A stretch of DNA of 55,998 bases from a bacterium. Lineage in GTDB: Bacteria > Vulcanimicrobiota > Vulcanimicrobiia > Vulcanimicrobiales > SCRA01. Both the position numbers and the translations under genes were made by a program. Shown here piece after piece: positions 33,162 through 41,221 of this stretch (position 1 is the stretch's first letter; each line of letters starts with the position of its first letter). The stretch is taken from positions 1 to 55,998 of the forward strand of contig SCQY01000092.1 in the NCBI GenBank assembly GCA_004298665.1, written 5' to 3'. The notes beneath the pieces were generated by a model. The model made no database searches, had not been told where the DNA came from, and saw nothing but the letters and a program-made list of their open reading frames with translations.

Positions 33162-33841
33162 TTTCACAGGCGGTGCTCGCCGGCGCGCTGTGGATCTTTG
33201 GGGTGTGCGCGCCCTCTGCGCCGCCGGCGCTGCTCGCCGGCATCGCGATGCAAGAGAGTGGCTTCGATCCGGACGCGATCAACGACGATACCATGCACAA
33301 ATCATACTACCCAGGGTCACCGAATGCCGCTGTGGACTTATCTGTGGCGTTGCAAGCGCACGGAGACCAGATCGACGTCGGCCTGCTCGGGATCGACTAT
33401 ACCGACTGGCAACGGCACGGCGTGCCATTGGTAGCCGCGTTCGATGAATGCACGAACGCACACGTGTCCGCAGAGATATTGATGGGCGACTACGCAAGTG
33501 CGACAGCCACAGGGTATCGCGGCGAGACGGCGTGGGTGGCAGCGCTCTCGCTCTACAACGCCGGTCGCATCACCCCACGCGGTCTCGCCTATGCGCGCTC
33601 GGTGCTTGCAAACACGCAGATGTTGTGGCCGCGGATCCAACTTGCTATGCGCCGGCCCACTGCGTCAGCCGCCTCCGCGCTGATAGCCCAGCAAGCCCCC
33701 GCTCCGACGAGCACTCCAGCCCCCTCCCTCACAGAGGCGGTACGTATTGCTCGCGAGCGCCAAACCCAAGCGTCACGCGCCTATGCAGCGATCGAGCGCG
33801 CCGTCCAAGCGCGTACGAAGGCGCAAAGAGGAGCCCCATGA
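33158..33841 (+). CDS. virB1: VirB1-like lytic transglycosylase
   Basis: Cuts peptidoglycan glycan strands so the machine can pass. The 227-residue product has a signal segment (AVLAGALWIFGVCAPSAPPA), catalytic Glu33 in IAMQESGFDP, then VGLLGIDYTDW, CTNAHVSAEILMGDY and LSLYNAGR, the lysozyme-like SLT order of VirB1. C-terminal 60 residues are a helical tail. The distance from signal segment to catalytic Glu is very short, so the signal may not be cleaved. Coupled to virB10 and pilB by ATGA overlaps. Confidence 0.85.
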   Translation: MISQAVLAGALWIFGVCAPSAPPALLAGIAMQESGFDPDAINDDTMHKSYYPGSPNAAVDLSVALQAHGDQIDVGLLGIDYTDWQRHGVPLVAAFDECTNAHVSAEILMGDYASATATGYRGETAWVAALSLYNAGRITPRGLAYARSVLANTQMLWPRIQLAMRRPTASAASALIAQQAPAPTSTPAPSLTEAVRIARERQTQASRAYAAIERAVQARTKAQRGAP

Positions 33842-35328
33842 CCGTACCCGAGCAAGCACTTCCGGCTGCCTCGGCAGACGTCTCGCTAGCGCCCGAAGCC
33901 ATGCGTCGGGCGCTCGGCCGCATCGGGCTTGGCGCGGCATTACGCGAACGGATCATTCCGATCTCGCTCGCGCGCGGGCGTCTCACGATTGGCGTTGATG
34001 GCGATACCAAAAAAGCCATCGCGTGGGCACGCGTACATGCTGGATTACGCGACATTGTCGCAGTTCCACTGGCTACTGCGCAAGTAAGCGCAACGTTACG
34101 CGAGCTGCGCGCTGCGAACGCTTCGCCGCCGCTTAGCCGTGCCGAGGAGCAGATCGCGCGCGCGGTCACAACCGTAGCGATCGGCGGCGGCAGTGATCTC
34201 TTTGCGCTGCCTGACCAGACCGGTGTTCGACTCATTGCGAAGATCAACGGCGCAGCGCGTGAGATCAGCCGAATGGACAGCGCGACGTATGAGCAGTCCC
34301 TGATCGCAGGGTCCGTATCGGGTCACCTCGGTGGTACGGCGCACCTACGCGAGTCACAGAGTTGCGGCTATCAGATCGACTACGACGCTGTACGCGTTTC
34401 TTGCCGCCTTCGCACGTACCCGCGAACGATCCGGATCGGTACGGAAACGAAAATCGTCCCGGCACTGGACTTCCGTATCCACCCGGACCAGGACGATCTC
34501 CCGCGTCCAGACGAGCTCGGTATCCGTGCCGAGGCGATAGCGGCATTACGCCGGGTACTGGCCGAGGAACGGCTTCCAGTCTTAGTAAGCGGGGAGCCCG
34601 GTGTCGGCAAAACGACAACTCTTTTTTCCATTCTGCGGGAGATTGCTAAGGTCTGGCCGTTCATCTACACGTTCGAGGCACCCATTGAGATGGTCGTCGA
34701 CGAGCTCATCCAGCGCGAAGTTCCGACAATCTCAGATGCCATCCCCGACCGTGAAGCCCTGTTACAGATGAACCCGGATATCGTGTTCATCGGTGAAGCG
34801 CTCGGCCGCGGCTCCTTTGCACCGTTGCTTGATTTTATCGAGACCAATGTGCCAAGCGTGACGACGCTTCACGAGCGCACCGCTCTAGGCGCGCTCTACC
34901 GGGCAGTCCAGCTCGGTGGCGATCGCTACCTCACGAAGGCCAGGCTCATATGGTGCCAAGCGCTCATCGCGCCGGTCTGCCACAACTGCGGTACGCAAGG
35001 CTCACCGAGCGCGGCAGTGGAGTATCGGTTTAAGCTCCACGAGACGCCGCCCCCAACCACGACGTGGCGGCGAACAGTGGGGGCCGACTGCGCCTATTGT
35101 CAGGGGCTCGGGGTGACTGGTCCTCGTCGTCCACTGGTGGAGTTCTTCCACGTCAATGCCGGGGTCCGCGAGGTAGTCCGCGGTGGAGCATGGAACCCGG
35201 GAGCGCTGCGCAAGCTCGTCTACCCCTCCCCAGAGGGGATGACCATTGCCGGATCCGGGGCAGAAGCGCTCCGCGCAGGGGAGATCGACGAAACCGAGTT
35301 CCTTAGGCTCGGAGACGACCTGGTGTAG
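33838..35328 (+). CDS. pilB: PilB/GspE-type secretion ATPase
   Basis: Extension ATPase of type IV pilus or type II secretion machines. The 496-residue product has Walker A GEPGVGKTTT near 252-260, Walker B-like PDIVFIGEALGRG near 312 and a His box SVTTLHERT. A zinc knuckle follows (CHNCG and CAYCQGLGVTGPRRP). The N-terminal domain resembles GspE N1/N2. The usual GExRD after Walker B reads GEALG, a variant. The ATG has GAGGAG upstream and overlaps the virB1 stop. Its presence directly after virB1 joins T4SS and pilus genes in one transcript. Confidence 0.92.
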   Translation: MTVPEQALPAASADVSLAPEAMRRALGRIGLGAALRERIIPISLARGRLTIGVDGDTKKAIAWARVHAGLRDIVAVPLATAQVSATLRELRAANASPPLSRAEEQIARAVTTVAIGGGSDLFALPDQTGVRLIAKINGAAREISRMDSATYEQSLIAGSVSGHLGGTAHLRESQSCGYQIDYDAVRVSCRLRTYPRTIRIGTETKIVPALDFRIHPDQDDLPRPDELGIRAEAIAALRRVLAEERLPVLVSGEPGVGKTTTLFSILREIAKVWPFIYTFEAPIEMVVDELIQREVPTISDAIPDREALLQMNPDIVFIGEALGRGSFAPLLDFIETNVPSVTTLHERTALGALYRAVQLGGDRYLTKARLIWCQALIAPVCHNCGTQGSPSAAVEYRFKLHETPPPTTTWRRTVGADCAYCQGLGVTGPRRPLVEFFHVNAGVREVVRGGAWNPGALRKLVYPSPEGMTIAGSGAEALRAGEIDETEFLRLGDDLV

Positions 35329-35357
35329 TGCACTCGAAGGAGAAGGAGAGTAGACAA

Positions 35358-36473
35358 GTGCAGCCGATCGATGGGAAGCTTGCCCCCTTTGACGGGCGCG
35401 GCGAGCGTTTTGCCGGCAAGGCGGGTTTTGGCGCGTACTGTGAACAGCTGCGCGAGGCCGGCGTGTCGGACCTCATGATTCGGCAAACGCCACTGCGGAT
35501 CGCGGTCTGTACCCGCGCCCGGTTCAGGCGCTTTCCTGACGAGCTGGCACCGTACGCGCTCGAGTGGCTGCGTCATTTCGAGGAGCTTTATCTGAAGCCG
35601 GGTGTGCTGCAGGATCGTTGGAATCGTGAAAAGACGCTCGATGTAGCTCACCGCCTCCCAGGCGGAGGATTTGCGCGCCTGCACTTCTGGCGCCAGGGTG
35701 GGTTGAACCTGAGCGCGCGGATTCACCCGGCGCATCCGCCTTTGCTTGACGATGTGCTCCCTATCGAGAGTGAACGCGAGGAACAGATTCGCAGGGATCT
35801 GATTGCTATGCTTACACGCCGCCAAGGGCTCATTGTCATAGGCGGCCAGGTACGATCCGGCAAGACGTGGCTCGAGCACGCGCTGTACGATTACCTGAAT
35901 CGTCACACGGAGGGTGGTCACGCATGGCTGATCGGAGATCCACTCGAGTTTGAGCACGAGGACGAGGGCTGGATTTTCACACCGAACGATGTGAGCGAAC
36001 GCGGGACCACTCAGGATTATGAGATCCGCCGGTCGTTGCGCGTCCCGCGCACGCTTATCGGCGTCGGCGAGATGCGCGGGGACACCGCATCAACCGAAGC
36101 TACGCTTACCGCGGCACTTGCGGGAACGCTGGTCGTCGCTACCGGACACTTCTCCGATGTGCAGGACATCGTTTCGCGCTTCTCGCTTGGGTCGGCGGCA
36201 ATGAGTGAGCAGAGCAAGCGCAGCGTCTTCCTCGAGGCCTTGCAAGGCGTAATCCACTTGGCGCTTGCGCCGGGGATCGACGGCCGCGAGGTACTAGTAG
36301 TCTCCTACACCGATTTTGGCCAGCACGCGAATCTCAAGACGGACCTGGCCGAAGGCAAACGCGTGGGGCCGACAACAATCGACGTCGGCTATCGCCCGCT
36401 TGCGGCGGATGCGGCGCTGCTCGTTTCGAAGATCGGCCGCGACGCGGCTACTGCACTTGGGGCGCGAGTGTAA
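35358..36473 (+). CDS. pilT: PilT/PilU-type retraction ATPase
   Basis: Motor ATPase of the PilT branch. The 371-residue product (GTG start preceded by GGAGAG) has an N-terminal PAS-like domain with GVSDLMIRQTPLRIAV, Walker A GGQVRSGKTWLE near 161-172, LIGDPLEFEHED as Asp box, LIGVGEMRGDT as Walker B and TLVVATGHFSDVQDIV as His box. These match PilT, with GQVRSGKT replacing GPTGSGKS. A C-terminal FSLGSAAMSEQS-type segment corresponds to the PilT end region. No zinc knuckle, unlike the PilB next door. Confidence 0.88.
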   Translation: MQPIDGKLAPFDGRGERFAGKAGFGAYCEQLREAGVSDLMIRQTPLRIAVCTRARFRRFPDELAPYALEWLRHFEELYLKPGVLQDRWNREKTLDVAHRLPGGGFARLHFWRQGGLNLSARIHPAHPPLLDDVLPIESEREEQIRRDLIAMLTRRQGLIVIGGQVRSGKTWLEHALYDYLNRHTEGGHAWLIGDPLEFEHEDEGWIFTPNDVSERGTTQDYEIRRSLRVPRTLIGVGEMRGDTASTEATLTAALAGTLVVATGHFSDVQDIVSRFSLGSAAMSEQSKRSVFLEALQGVIHLALAPGIDGREVLVVSYTDFGQHANLKTDLAEGKRVGPTTIDVGYRPLAADAALLVSKIGRDAATALGARV

Positions 36474-37685
36474 ATGCCGATCTATCGCGTTACGTCGGTA
36501 ACCGAGCAGGGCATTCCGCAAACGGGTGAGCGATACGCCAGGGACTTGCGCGAGCTCGCCGATCGTGAGCGCGCCGCGCGCCGCCAGCTTGTCGATTGGG
36601 GCACGGTGCGCACGCGCCGAGTGCACGACGGAGCATACGCGCACGAGAAACAGCTCTTCTTTCACCGCTTTGCGCAGGCGATGCGCCACCGAGGGTACGA
36701 TCGGGCAACAACCGCGCAGTACCTTATGGAGGTATTTCCCGAGCGGGACAAGCGCTCACATCAGCTGATGCGAAGCGTGCTTTCGACACTCGCTGAGACA
36801 GAGCTACCACTAGCAATGTCCCAGCATCCACAGCTCTTCACGATCGAGGAGGTCGAGGCGGTCGCTGCGTCACGGAATGTGCGCGAAACGCTCTCGATGT
36901 TGGCACGCACGGCGTACGACCGCCGCTCGCTCACGCGCGAGCTCGCCGCGATTATCACGGTGCCGGCGATCGTCGGGACGAGTCTCGTGTTCATCGGCGC
37001 CTTCGTGCTCTTCTACCTGGTACCGATGCTGGAAAGCAACGTATTCCCCTACACGCAGAACGTGCCAGCATTCTTTCAGTGGCTGAGCGCGGCGCGTGCT
37101 TGGCTGTTCCGCCCCCTCGATCTAGGCCTTGTGGTGCTCGTGCTTGCCGTCTTGTTTGCGGGGGGCATCACCCTGTACCAGGTACCGGCGGTGCAGGTAT
37201 GGCTCGTGGGACAGCTCTACCGGAACTCGCGTGGATACGGTCGGGTCCTGCATGGGTTCGAGCGCCGCCGGATTTACACGGCGTGGATCCAGACGCTCGA
37301 GTCGGAGGGGATCGACGCACTGATCGGGCGGGGAATGCAACTAGCCAACGAGGCTGGCCGCAGGGCGTTCAAGCGCGCCGCCGCGCGAGCTCCCCAGGGG
37401 ATCAATCCACTCACCCGCCTACGGGCCGCCACCCCGTACCTCCCCGCCCAGGAGGTGGGGTTACTGGTGGAGGGGTTCAGTGAGGGTGGAGTGAAGGCTA
37501 CCCGGGAGGTCCTGGAGGAGTTGGTAGCCGAGCTGAACGAGAGCATCCCCTTCGACATCGCTCAAGCAAAGGATGAGATACGGGTCGCCCTCACCGTTGC
37601 GCTGACCTCCATCATCATCACGGGGTTGGTTCTCTTCTCAGGTGCGGTATTCTACACACTGTTTCATTTACGGGCGAAGGGATAG
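36474..37685 (+). CDS. pilC: PilC/GspF inner-membrane platform protein
   Basis: Polytopic platform that couples the ATPases to pilus assembly. The 403-residue product has two cytoplasmic helical domains separated by transmembrane segments at about 160-185 and 215-240 and a final one at about 370-395. FHRFAQAMRHRGYDRATTAQ is the first GspF domain and YTAWIQTLESEGIDALIGRG the second. Length and topology are standard for PilC/GspF. It follows pilT without spacing and precedes the pilin-like gene by 3 nt. Confidence 0.9.
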   Translation: MPIYRVTSVTEQGIPQTGERYARDLRELADRERAARRQLVDWGTVRTRRVHDGAYAHEKQLFFHRFAQAMRHRGYDRATTAQYLMEVFPERDKRSHQLMRSVLSTLAETELPLAMSQHPQLFTIEEVEAVAASRNVRETLSMLARTAYDRRSLTRELAAIITVPAIVGTSLVFIGAFVLFYLVPMLESNVFPYTQNVPAFFQWLSAARAWLFRPLDLGLVVLVLAVLFAGGITLYQVPAVQVWLVGQLYRNSRGYGRVLHGFERRRIYTAWIQTLESEGIDALIGRGMQLANEAGRRAFKRAAARAPQGINPLTRLRAATPYLPAQEVGLLVEGFSEGGVKATREVLEELVAELNESIPFDIAQAKDEIRVALTVALTSIIITGLVLFSGAVFYTLFHLRAKG

Positions 37686-37688
37686 GAC

Positions 37689-38219
37689 ATGCTAACGCTT
37701 GACCTAGCGATCTACCTGATGGCCATCATACTGCTCTTTAGCTCCACCGGGGGAGCAATCCCCGACGCAATTTCTGAGGTGCAACTGACGCGTGAAGTTA
37801 CCGAGCTGACGAACCTCGGGAATGGCTACGCCAGTCTGTGTAACCATACGAACTTTGTCTGCACAGATGTCTCGAGTGGCCAGCCACTAGCTTCCGGCGC
37901 CGCTCCAATCGAGGCCGGCTTCGTCTCGACCGTACCGACTCCGCCGGTCGGCGCCGGGGCGAAGTACGACATCGTGGTGACTGCGCTTTCGAGCAACTCC
38001 GCGGACAACGCTGTGGTGCCTTACAGCTCGGCGCAAATCGATGGCAGCCACATCCAGAACCTCGAGGCCTATACGGTGACCGCAAACGGCACGGCACCGC
38101 CGACAGTGGCGGATGACGGGACACCCAAGAGTGGGACGCTCTACACCCTAGCGTACGACTCATGCCTGAATGGCGTCATCGCCACCACCGCTACGACTCC
38201 GACGTCGTCATGCTCGTAG
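37689..38219 (+). CDS. Type IV pilin-like protein with no leader peptide
   Basis: Candidate pilus subunit. The 176-residue product begins directly with MLTLDLAIYLMAIILLFS, a pilin-like hydrophobic helix, followed by an amphipathic helix and a beta-rich globular part. Cys pairs are found near residues 51 and 58 and at 159-175. If Met1 takes the place of mature residue 1, Asp5 takes the place of the conserved Glu5. An in-frame stop lies 3 nt upstream of the ATG, so no prepilin leader can be encoded. AGGGATAGGAC before the ATG supports this start. The neighbour is a prepilin peptidase-like gene. Minor alternative: a non-pilin anchored protein. Confidence 0.6.
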   Translation: MLTLDLAIYLMAIILLFSSTGGAIPDAISEVQLTREVTELTNLGNGYASLCNHTNFVCTDVSSGQPLASGAAPIEAGFVSTVPTPPVGAGAKYDIVVTALSSNSADNAVVPYSSAQIDGSHIQNLEAYTVTANGTAPPTVADDGTPKSGTLYTLAYDSCLNGVIATTATTPTSSCS

Positions 38220-38614
38220 CCTCCCCGTTCGCGCTTGCGGCGCTCGCGCCGCTCGCGGTCGCCGCCGCGGTGAGCGATCTACGCACCCATCGCGTGCCTC
38301 TATCGTGTACGCTTGGCGGGCTGATCTGCAGCGCGGTTATCGGTTGGCAGAGGCATGAACTCGAGCTCTTCGCTGGGCTCGTAGCCGGCCTACTGGCCGC
38401 GTTCTTGAGCATGTTTCTCTTGGGCGGCCGCATCGGCGGCGCTGATATCCTCTGGTCGGGGATTATTGGCGCGGTCGCTCCCGTCGCCGTACTCGTGACC
38501 TGGGTGATGCTCGTGGCTCTCGTTGTGGTGGTCACTCGCCGCGGTCGCCCCGTGGGGCTGCCACTTGTACCTCTACTGGTGCTCGCTGGAACCGTGGGCC
38601 GCCCATGGTGGTAA
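38210..38614 (+). CDS. Short prepilin peptidase-like protein (A24 type)
   Basis: Membrane aspartic peptidase that normally cuts prepilin leaders. The 134-residue product has about four transmembrane segments. It keeps both Asp sites: VSDLRTHRVP after the first segment and IGGADILW in the middle, where the usual GxGD reads GGAD. The N-terminal methyltransferase domain of PilD is absent, as in small archaeal- or TadV/CpaA-like enzymes. The start at 38210 overlaps the pilin gene by 10 nt; an ATG at 38162 would add 16 polar residues. It may act on this pilin in an unusual way, on another protein, or be a remnant. Confidence 0.7.
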   Translation: MLVASPFALAALAPLAVAAAVSDLRTHRVPLSCTLGGLICSAVIGWQRHELELFAGLVAGLLAAFLSMFLLGGRIGGADILWSGIIGAVAPVAVLVTWVMLVALVVVVTRRGRPVGLPLVPLLVLAGTVGRPWW

Positions 38615-39414
38615 CCGGCATCGATCTGCGCGGAGATCAGGTGGCCTGTGCGGTGATTGACTGTTCCCATGGCCACGCTCGACTGCGTGCGGGGGAGGTG
38701 CTACCAAGTGCGGCGCTTCCTGAACTCGCGATTTCGGGCACCACCATGCTTCTGGCAGAGGCAGAGCCATGCTATCGCGTGCGTCTCCAGTTGCCGCCCG
38801 CAACCAGGCTACCGAGTTACCAGCGCTACGCGGCGATCGCCGCTGCAAGTGCGGACCGGCCCGGTGGCAAGCGTAAGGCTGCAGTCGTCGAGCAGCGTGA
38901 TCGAGAGGTCGTCGTCGGACTCGCCAACCTAGAGGCCATGGGGCCGACGCGTGAACGAGTGGAATCGGCCATCGGAGTCTCGGTTGGTATCGCCGATCCG
39001 GCTGCCGCCTGGATGGCTCTGTGCGCGCTGCGCGGTGGCGGACCCGAGGTAATCGTCGACGATTGGGGTGACCCAGCCCAGGTGATCATCTGCGACCCCA
39101 AGGGGAGCTGGATCTTCTCCGAAGTGGAGTCGATCCCCCGAGGCTCGCTTGGGCAGCGTGCCGCTGCAGTCGCGACCATCCTCCAACAGGGAGTATTGAC
39201 GCGCCGGCCGGTACGCACGATCGGGGTCGCCGGTCGCCTCGTCGACGCCATAGATCTACTGGTCGCAAACCTCGGCGGCGACGTCGAGCAGATCGTACCA
39301 ATACCGCAGGCGCAGCCATGGTGGCCGAGCCTCGGAGCAGCGCTCGTTGCCGTTTCACCCCGACTCGAACACAGCTATGAGGAGCTCCGCAGTGATTCGA
39401 CGACCACGCCGTGA
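38605..39414 (+). CDS. pilM: PilM-like actin-fold protein
   Basis: Cytoplasmic actin-like part of the T4P alignment subcomplex. The 269-residue product starts VVTGIDLRGDQVACAVID (PilM phosphate-1 motif) and ends with WWPSLGAALVAVSPRL, matching the PilM AxGLAL element. It is shorter than a usual PilM (about 350). Order pilM-N-O-P-Q is conserved downstream, which strengthens the call. Overlaps the peptidase gene by 10 nt. Confidence 0.75.
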   Translation: MVVTGIDLRGDQVACAVIDCSHGHARLRAGEVLPSAALPELAISGTTMLLAEAEPCYRVRLQLPPATRLPSYQRYAAIAAASADRPGGKRKAAVVEQRDREVVVGLANLEAMGPTRERVESAIGVSVGIADPAAAWMALCALRGGGPEVIVDDWGDPAQVIICDPKGSWIFSEVESIPRGSLGQRAAAVATILQQGVLTRRPVRTIGVAGRLVDAIDLLVANLGGDVEQIVPIPQAQPWWPSLGAALVAVSPRLEHSYEELRSDSTTTP

Positions 39415-39994
39415 CGGCGCGCGCCGTCTGCGCGCCATGCTCGTCTCCGCAATGCCGGGCATCGTCGGCGGCCTCTTCCTCCTCATCGGCAGTGCTCTCG
39501 CGCGCGCGCATGCAGGCGATCAGCTTTCGATAGCGCGGATTCACGCCGCGCAGGCGCCGGCGCCGTCAACCATCGATATCAGGAAGGCGATCACCGCTGT
39601 AAACACGGCAACGTCGTTGCTTGAGGACGCGATCACTACTCGGGATGCAGCAGTTGCGAGCGTTGCTCGCCTCGACCATCTCGCGGCGAAGCTGCCGATC
39701 GGAGCTCGCCTAGTAAGCTACAATGCCAACGGGTCGGTAACCGTCGAGGCGCTCGATCAGGGACTACTCGGCGAGACCGCCACTCGGTGGGCCGCTCTTG
39801 GTTACACCCTTAGCGTTTCGACGACACAACTCGGCGAGCCAGGGTCCGGCGTAAGCGCACCGATCGAGCCGAATATGCAAGTCACCGTCGCGGATCGTGG
39901 CGTGCCCTCTTCGACACCACACCCATACGCTCCATCGGCGATGCCCACACCCTTGGTGCATCCCGCTCTTCCATTTTCTGGAGTGCAAAGGTGA
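39392..39994 (+). CDS. PilN-like inner-membrane protein
   Basis: Alignment-complex subunit binding PilM. The 200-residue product (GTG start with GAGGAG upstream; an ATG 15 nt earlier is possible) has a basic N-terminus IRRPRRDGARR, a transmembrane segment at about 12-33, a coiled coil (IRKAITAVNTATSLLEDAIT) and a C-terminal small alpha/beta domain (LVSYNANGSVTVEAL). The layout is PilN; sequence similarity is weak. The Pro-rich tail is extra. Confidence 0.65.
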   Translation: MIRRPRRDGARRLRAMLVSAMPGIVGGLFLLIGSALARAHAGDQLSIARIHAAQAPAPSTIDIRKAITAVNTATSLLEDAITTRDAAVASVARLDHLAAKLPIGARLVSYNANGSVTVEALDQGLLGETATRWAALGYTLSVSTTQLGEPGSGVSAPIEPNMQVTVADRGVPSSTPHPYAPSAMPTPLVHPALPFSGVQR

Positions 39995-40602
39995 CCGCGC
40001 AGCAGCAGGCGAGATCAATCGCCGGCAATCCGGTATTCGTCGGGTGGTGTATCGGCGTCGCTTTCGCGCTCCTCTGCACGGTCGGAGCTGCTTCAAATTC
40101 TCGTGGGGCCCGTAGTGATCGCGAGGCGGCTGCGGACCTCCTCAATCACCGTCTCGAGGCGGCACAGGAAGTGGGCGTCCTCAATGATGCACGTGAACGC
40201 GCACGCTTGCTGATGCCTCAGCTTGTGCCGCTCTGCGCGTCGGCGCCGCCGGCGATACAAGCGTTGCTGGTCGTGACGGATGGCGCCCCAGGCCTCCAGT
40301 TACGCGTCACCAGCTCCGACACACCGCCAAAGGCGGAAGGAGGAGAGGAGACGGGAGCATTGCTCGTGAGCGCCACCGGAACTGAAGCTGACCTCGCGCG
40401 GTGGCTCATGCGCGTCGACAACAACCCCGATCTGCGCGACAGCATCGCACTGAGGAGCGTCGATCGTCCCGCGCAGAGTCAGGATACGCACGCGCCCGCG
40501 AGCGCGAGCCGGATAAGCGCGAACGTTCAGGTCGCGTCTTATGCAGTGGATTCGGCAATCTGTCGGGAGGTTCGGTCAGTTGCGGAACACGCGGAACACT
40601 AG
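39991..40602 (+). CDS. PilO-like inner-membrane protein
   Basis: Partner of PilN in the alignment complex. The 203-residue product starts at GTG, overlapping the previous stop, with one transmembrane segment (about 15-34), a coiled coil (SDREAAADLLNHRLEAAQEV) and a ferredoxin-like C-terminal domain (LLVSATGTEADLARWLMRVD). Assigned mainly from topology and gene order. Confidence 0.62.
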   Translation: MTAQQQARSIAGNPVFVGWCIGVAFALLCTVGAASNSRGARSDREAAADLLNHRLEAAQEVGVLNDARERARLLMPQLVPLCASAPPAIQALLVVTDGAPGLQLRVTSSDTPPKAEGGEETGALLVSATGTEADLARWLMRVDNNPDLRDSIALRSVDRPAQSQDTHAPASASRISANVQVASYAVDSAICREVRSVAEHAEH

Positions 40603-41221
40603 GACGGCGCGCCTCACGGTCGGCCTCGTTGCTGCGGGCGCTGCTTTTTTCGGCGGCCTCGCGATGGTCGTGGCGCAAGGGAACCCACAGTCAGAGGGCC
40701 TACCCGCCCTTTCCGCGACGCCTCCCCACGCTGCACGCCTGAAAGCCGATGCGCTAGGCGGCGCGGTCTTTGAGCCGCTGGTGACCTTCCACGCCCCGGC
40801 AATACCAGCACAGAAGGGACCATCGAGTTCGAGCCCCGCCGCGGTGAGCGCCGTGAGCCTGTGCATGACTCTCTCTGGACATCCGCCGATCGCCGTGTTC
40901 TCGCTCGGCACAGCATACGAAAGCAAGTTCGAGCAAGAGTCACTCGTCGGCCGGAAGATCCAAACGATTGGCGGCGGCTGGGTTCGCTTCGATGACGGCA
41001 CGATGCTCGTGGAGAGCAACTGTGTGGGCAGCGCCTCGGCCGCAGGGGCGCCAACTCCGCCTACGACGTCGCTCTCCGGCGGGCTGTCACCATCCAGTGA
41101 TGTGAATCCGCCCTTCGGGCCCGGTGGTATCCCGACCCCAGCGCCGGGCCTGCCAGCTGGGGGGTGGCGGATGCAGACTCCCCCACTCTCTCCACCCCCC
41201 GCCCCGGAGGCTACCCCATGA
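40541..41221 (+). CDS. PilP/GspC-like periplasmic protein
   Basis: Links the inner-membrane complex to the secretin. The 226-residue product has a basic N-terminus, a transmembrane or signal segment (about 26-46, TVGLVAAGAAFFGGLAMVVA) and a small beta domain with SLGTAYESKFEQESLVGRKI and GGGWVRFDDGTMLVES, the pattern of HR/PilP domains. A Pro/Gly-rich C-terminus may reach the secretin. Overlaps the PilO-like gene by 62 nt and the secretin gene by 4 nt. Confidence 0.6.
   Translation: MQWIRQSVGRFGQLRNTRNTRTARLTVGLVAAGAAFFGGLAMVVAQGNPQSEGLPALSATPPHAARLKADALGGAVFEPLVTFHAPAIPAQKGPSSSSPAAVSAVSLCMTLSGHPPIAVFSLGTAYESKFEQESLVGRKIQTIGGGWVRFDDGTMLVESNCVGSASAAGAPTPPTTSLSGGLSPSSDVNPPFGPGGIPTPAPGLPAGGWRMQTPPLSPPPAPEATP

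Noticed and set aside
33448-33837. N-terminal extension of pilB
   Set aside because: Overlaps virB1 in another frame and is low complexity; a GAGGAG site marks the ATG at 33838.
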